Shown: positions 29,181-30,901 of the stretch, piece by piece
How positions within the stretch are numbered: position 1 is the first letter of the stretch
Layout of the letters: the number at the start of each line of letters is the position of its first letter
Made by a program: the position numbers and the translations under genes
Source of the DNA: Hydnum rufescens UP504
Lineage: Eukaryota; Basidiomycota; Agaricomycetes; Cantharellales; Hydnaceae
Direction: 5' to 3'
Assembly (NCBI GenBank): GCA_014904985.1
Contig: MU128988.1
Span: 72,105-103,005 of the forward strand
DNA length: 30,901 nt
Notes under the pieces: model-generated
Told to the model about the DNA's origin: nothing
What the model saw: the letters and a program-made list of their open reading frames with translations, nothing else
The model's database searches: none

Positions 29181-29275
29181 CACCTTGGTCAGCCACAAAA
29201 TCAGCCCTAACTAGGCCCAAAAATGAGGCACTTTTTGGGCCTAACTAGGCCTCAGACCTCAGGGGCCCCAAGGGG
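29181..29275 (+). mobile_element. DNA transposon terminus that truncates the gypsy pol
   Basis: CACCTTGGTCAGCCAC starts exactly where pol similarity stops. It is the same terminus as at 3838 and 10187. A strong hairpin follows (CCTAACTAGGCCCAAAAA with TTTTTGGGCCTAACTAGG, 29207-29248), then GGGGCCCC. The element runs right and its other end is not in the window. The last eight bases before it, TCTAGGCC, are the expected target duplication. Confidence 0.65.
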
Positions 29276-29580
29276 TGTTTTCAGTGACCTTAGCTGTTCT
29301 GCATCTGCATGGACATAATACTACATATGGGCTTAACACCACTGTTCCACATCAACTATTAAATCCATTATGGCATTGAACCTAATTAGGGCTACATCCA
29401 AGGGGGCCGCAATGGGGGACTTCAATATTGGTAAATGAATACAAAGTGGAAAATAAGCAAGTACAGGGCAAGGCAGAAGAAGGACAGTGAAGGGAAAATG
29501 GTGGAATAGAAATGCAAATTGGGTGGACAGAAAGAGGAAATTGAGATGAATTGTGTAAGGCCAAAAAAAGAGGCCCAAAT
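29276..29580. other. Transposon interior with a partial repeat copy
   Basis: Lies between the terminus at 29181 and the 300-bp repeats. The last 150 bp (AGAAAGAGGAAATTGAGATG onwards) is a diverged partial copy of the tandem unit. No gene supported. Confidence 0.45.
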
Positions 29581-30730
29581 GAACAGGATTTACTCACACA
29601 AGGTGGTGTTGAGTGGGGGAGGAGTGCACTCGTCATAATGGAGCCAAGCGTGCTCCAAATGACTCATGAGTGGATGGATTGGAAAGAGGGGGTCTAGACA
29701 AAGAGAACAAGCCCACAAACAGAATGAGCAGACAAGATTTCCCCCCAGCAGGTCTAGGGGAAGGGGGGAGGAGAAGATGGGTGGTAGTGAAGTGAAAAAT
29801 TGTCAGATGGACACACAAATAAGTTAGAACGAAAGAGGGGACTGATATGCATTGAATAAGCCCAGAAACGCCACAAATGGCCAGGATTTACCCATACAAG
29901 GTGGTGTTGAGTGGGGGAGGAGGAGAGCACTCGTCATAATGGAGCCAAATGTGCTCCAAATGACTCGTGAGTGGATGCGTTGGAAAGGGGGAGTCTAGAC
30001 AAAGAGAACAAGCCTAAAAACAGAATGAGCAGACAAGATTTCCCCCCAGCAGGTCCAGGGGAAGGGGGAGGAGAAGATGGGTGGTAGTGAAGTGAAAAAT
30101 TGTCCGATGGACACACAAATAGGTTAGAACGAAAGAGGGGACTGATACACATTGAACATGCCCAGAAACACCACAAATGGCCAGGATTTACCCATACAAG
30201 GTGGTGTTGAGTGGGGGAGGAGGAGAGCACTCATCATAATGGAGCCAAAGTGCTCCAAATGACTCGTGAGTGAATGTGTTGGAAAGAGGTAGTCTAGATG
30301 AAGAGAAAAAGCCCAAAAACAGAACGAGCGGACAAGGTTTCCCCTCACCAGGTCCAGGGGAAGGGGGGAGGAGAAGATGGGTGGTAGTGGAGTGAAAAAT
30401 TGTCAGATGGACACACAAATAAGTTAGAAAGAAAGAGGGGATTGATGCGCATTGAACAAGCCCAAAAACACCACAAATGGCCAGGATTTACCCATACAAG
30501 GTGGTGTTGAGTGGGGGAGGAGGAGAGCACTCATCATAATGGAGCCAAAAGTGCTCAAATGACTCATGAGTGGATGCGCTGGAAAGGGGAGTCTAGATGA
30601 AGAGAACAAGCCCAAAGCAGAACGAGCGGACAAGATCTCCCTCCCAGGAGGTGCAGGGAGAGGGGGGAGGAGAAGATGGGTGATAGTGAAGTGAAAAATA
30701 ATCAGATAGATGCACAAAGGGATCGACCAG
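29581..30730 (-). repeat. About four tandem repeats of 298-300 bp
   Basis: AGGTGGTGTTGAGTGGGGGA recurs at 29601, 29899, 30199 and 30499, giving periods of 298, 300 and 300 bp, with a degraded further copy to about 30790. Each unit holds GGAGC...GCTCC and ACTCATGAGT palindromes. On the minus strand it has a pyrimidine tract ending CCCCTAG or CCCCTGG and a possible GGGTAAAT 5' splice-like site, but the splice reading is weak. Minus-strand frames of 75-100 codons repeat with the unit and are probably not genes. Like the arms of the central element, this is a tandem array just inside the terminus. Confidence 0.75.
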
Positions 30731-30901
30731 AAAGAGGAGATCAAGGCGCATCCAACAAGCATAAAAGTTTCGAAATCCGTCCAGATTTGAGCCCAGGGGA
30801 GTCAATTGATTCAAGCTGTTCTGGAAGGATGACAGCCACCATGAGTAGCCCAAAGCCAACAGGGGGAAAACAAAAGGGATATCACTGGGGATGCACCCCA
30901 A
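30731..30901. other. Edge of window, nothing recognised
   Basis: Continuation of the same element. The minus-strand frame here is open to the window edge but shows no motif. Confidence 0.4.

Noticed and set aside
29181..29220. Start of the pol frame at 29220
   Set aside because: The first codons are read from the transposon terminus that truncated pol; they are not part of the retrotransposon protein.
29633..30762. Repeated minus-strand frames of about 60-110 codons
   Set aside because: They recur only because the 300-bp DNA unit recurs; composition is low-complexity and lengths vary with indels.

Overview
The window looks like a repeat-rich stretch of a filamentous fungal genome, most likely a basidiomycete. 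The support is short introns of about 100 bp with GT...AG ends and TACTAAC/TTAACTAAC-like branch sites, nested LTR and DNA transposons, a decayed Ty3/gypsy pol, a decayed copy of a spliceosomal SYF2-like gene, and CpG loss that varies by region. I see no tRNA, rRNA, CRISPR array or intact conserved housekeeping gene. The organism call is inference.

Left part (1-3789): old, CpG-poor non-coding sequence. It holds one transposon terminus (956), a decayed relic of LTR family A (2340-2760) and a promoter-like cluster of TGACTCA sites ahead of a TATA-like box (about 3009-3188).

Centre (about 3789-14082): the most unusual part. It is built from repeated modules, each an intron-like segment carrying hairpin A (CAAAAGAGCAGC...GCTGCTCTTTTG type) followed by an exon-like segment carrying hairpin B (CCACACCCGC...GCGGGTGTGG type). 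I count 21 probable copies of the intron. Eight lie on the minus strand at 4416-7824 and five on the plus strand at 8660-10047, so both sets read outward from a 652-bp palindrome at 7909-8560. Together they form a composite element (3838-10187) with terminal inverted repeats and an 8-bp target duplication, CCCTATCT. It sits inside a further minus-strand array of the same module (10194-14082). Solo LTRs, a TA-flanked MITE and another transposon end have since landed in these arrays, and removing them restores normal module lengths.

Middle right (14083-19200): transposon and LTR remnants, including a second family A solo LTR (17248-18601), a minus-strand LTR-like promoter region and two short ORFs of unknown function.

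Right part (19791-30901): a 733-codon minus-strand reading frame of unknown function broken by four TGA codons, with a plausible promoter; a SYF2-like pseudogene on the plus strand; diverged direct repeats; a minus-strand Ty3/gypsy pol remnant (RNase H, integrase, GPF module); and a DNA transposon that cut this pol at 29181, carries the same terminus as the central element, and contains about four 300-bp tandem repeats.

Most of the window is therefore transposon-on-transposon. The exon-intron-hairpin arrays are what I would look at first: their stems carry paired substitutions, their splice signals persist across diverged copies, and I found no consistent protein reading frame.
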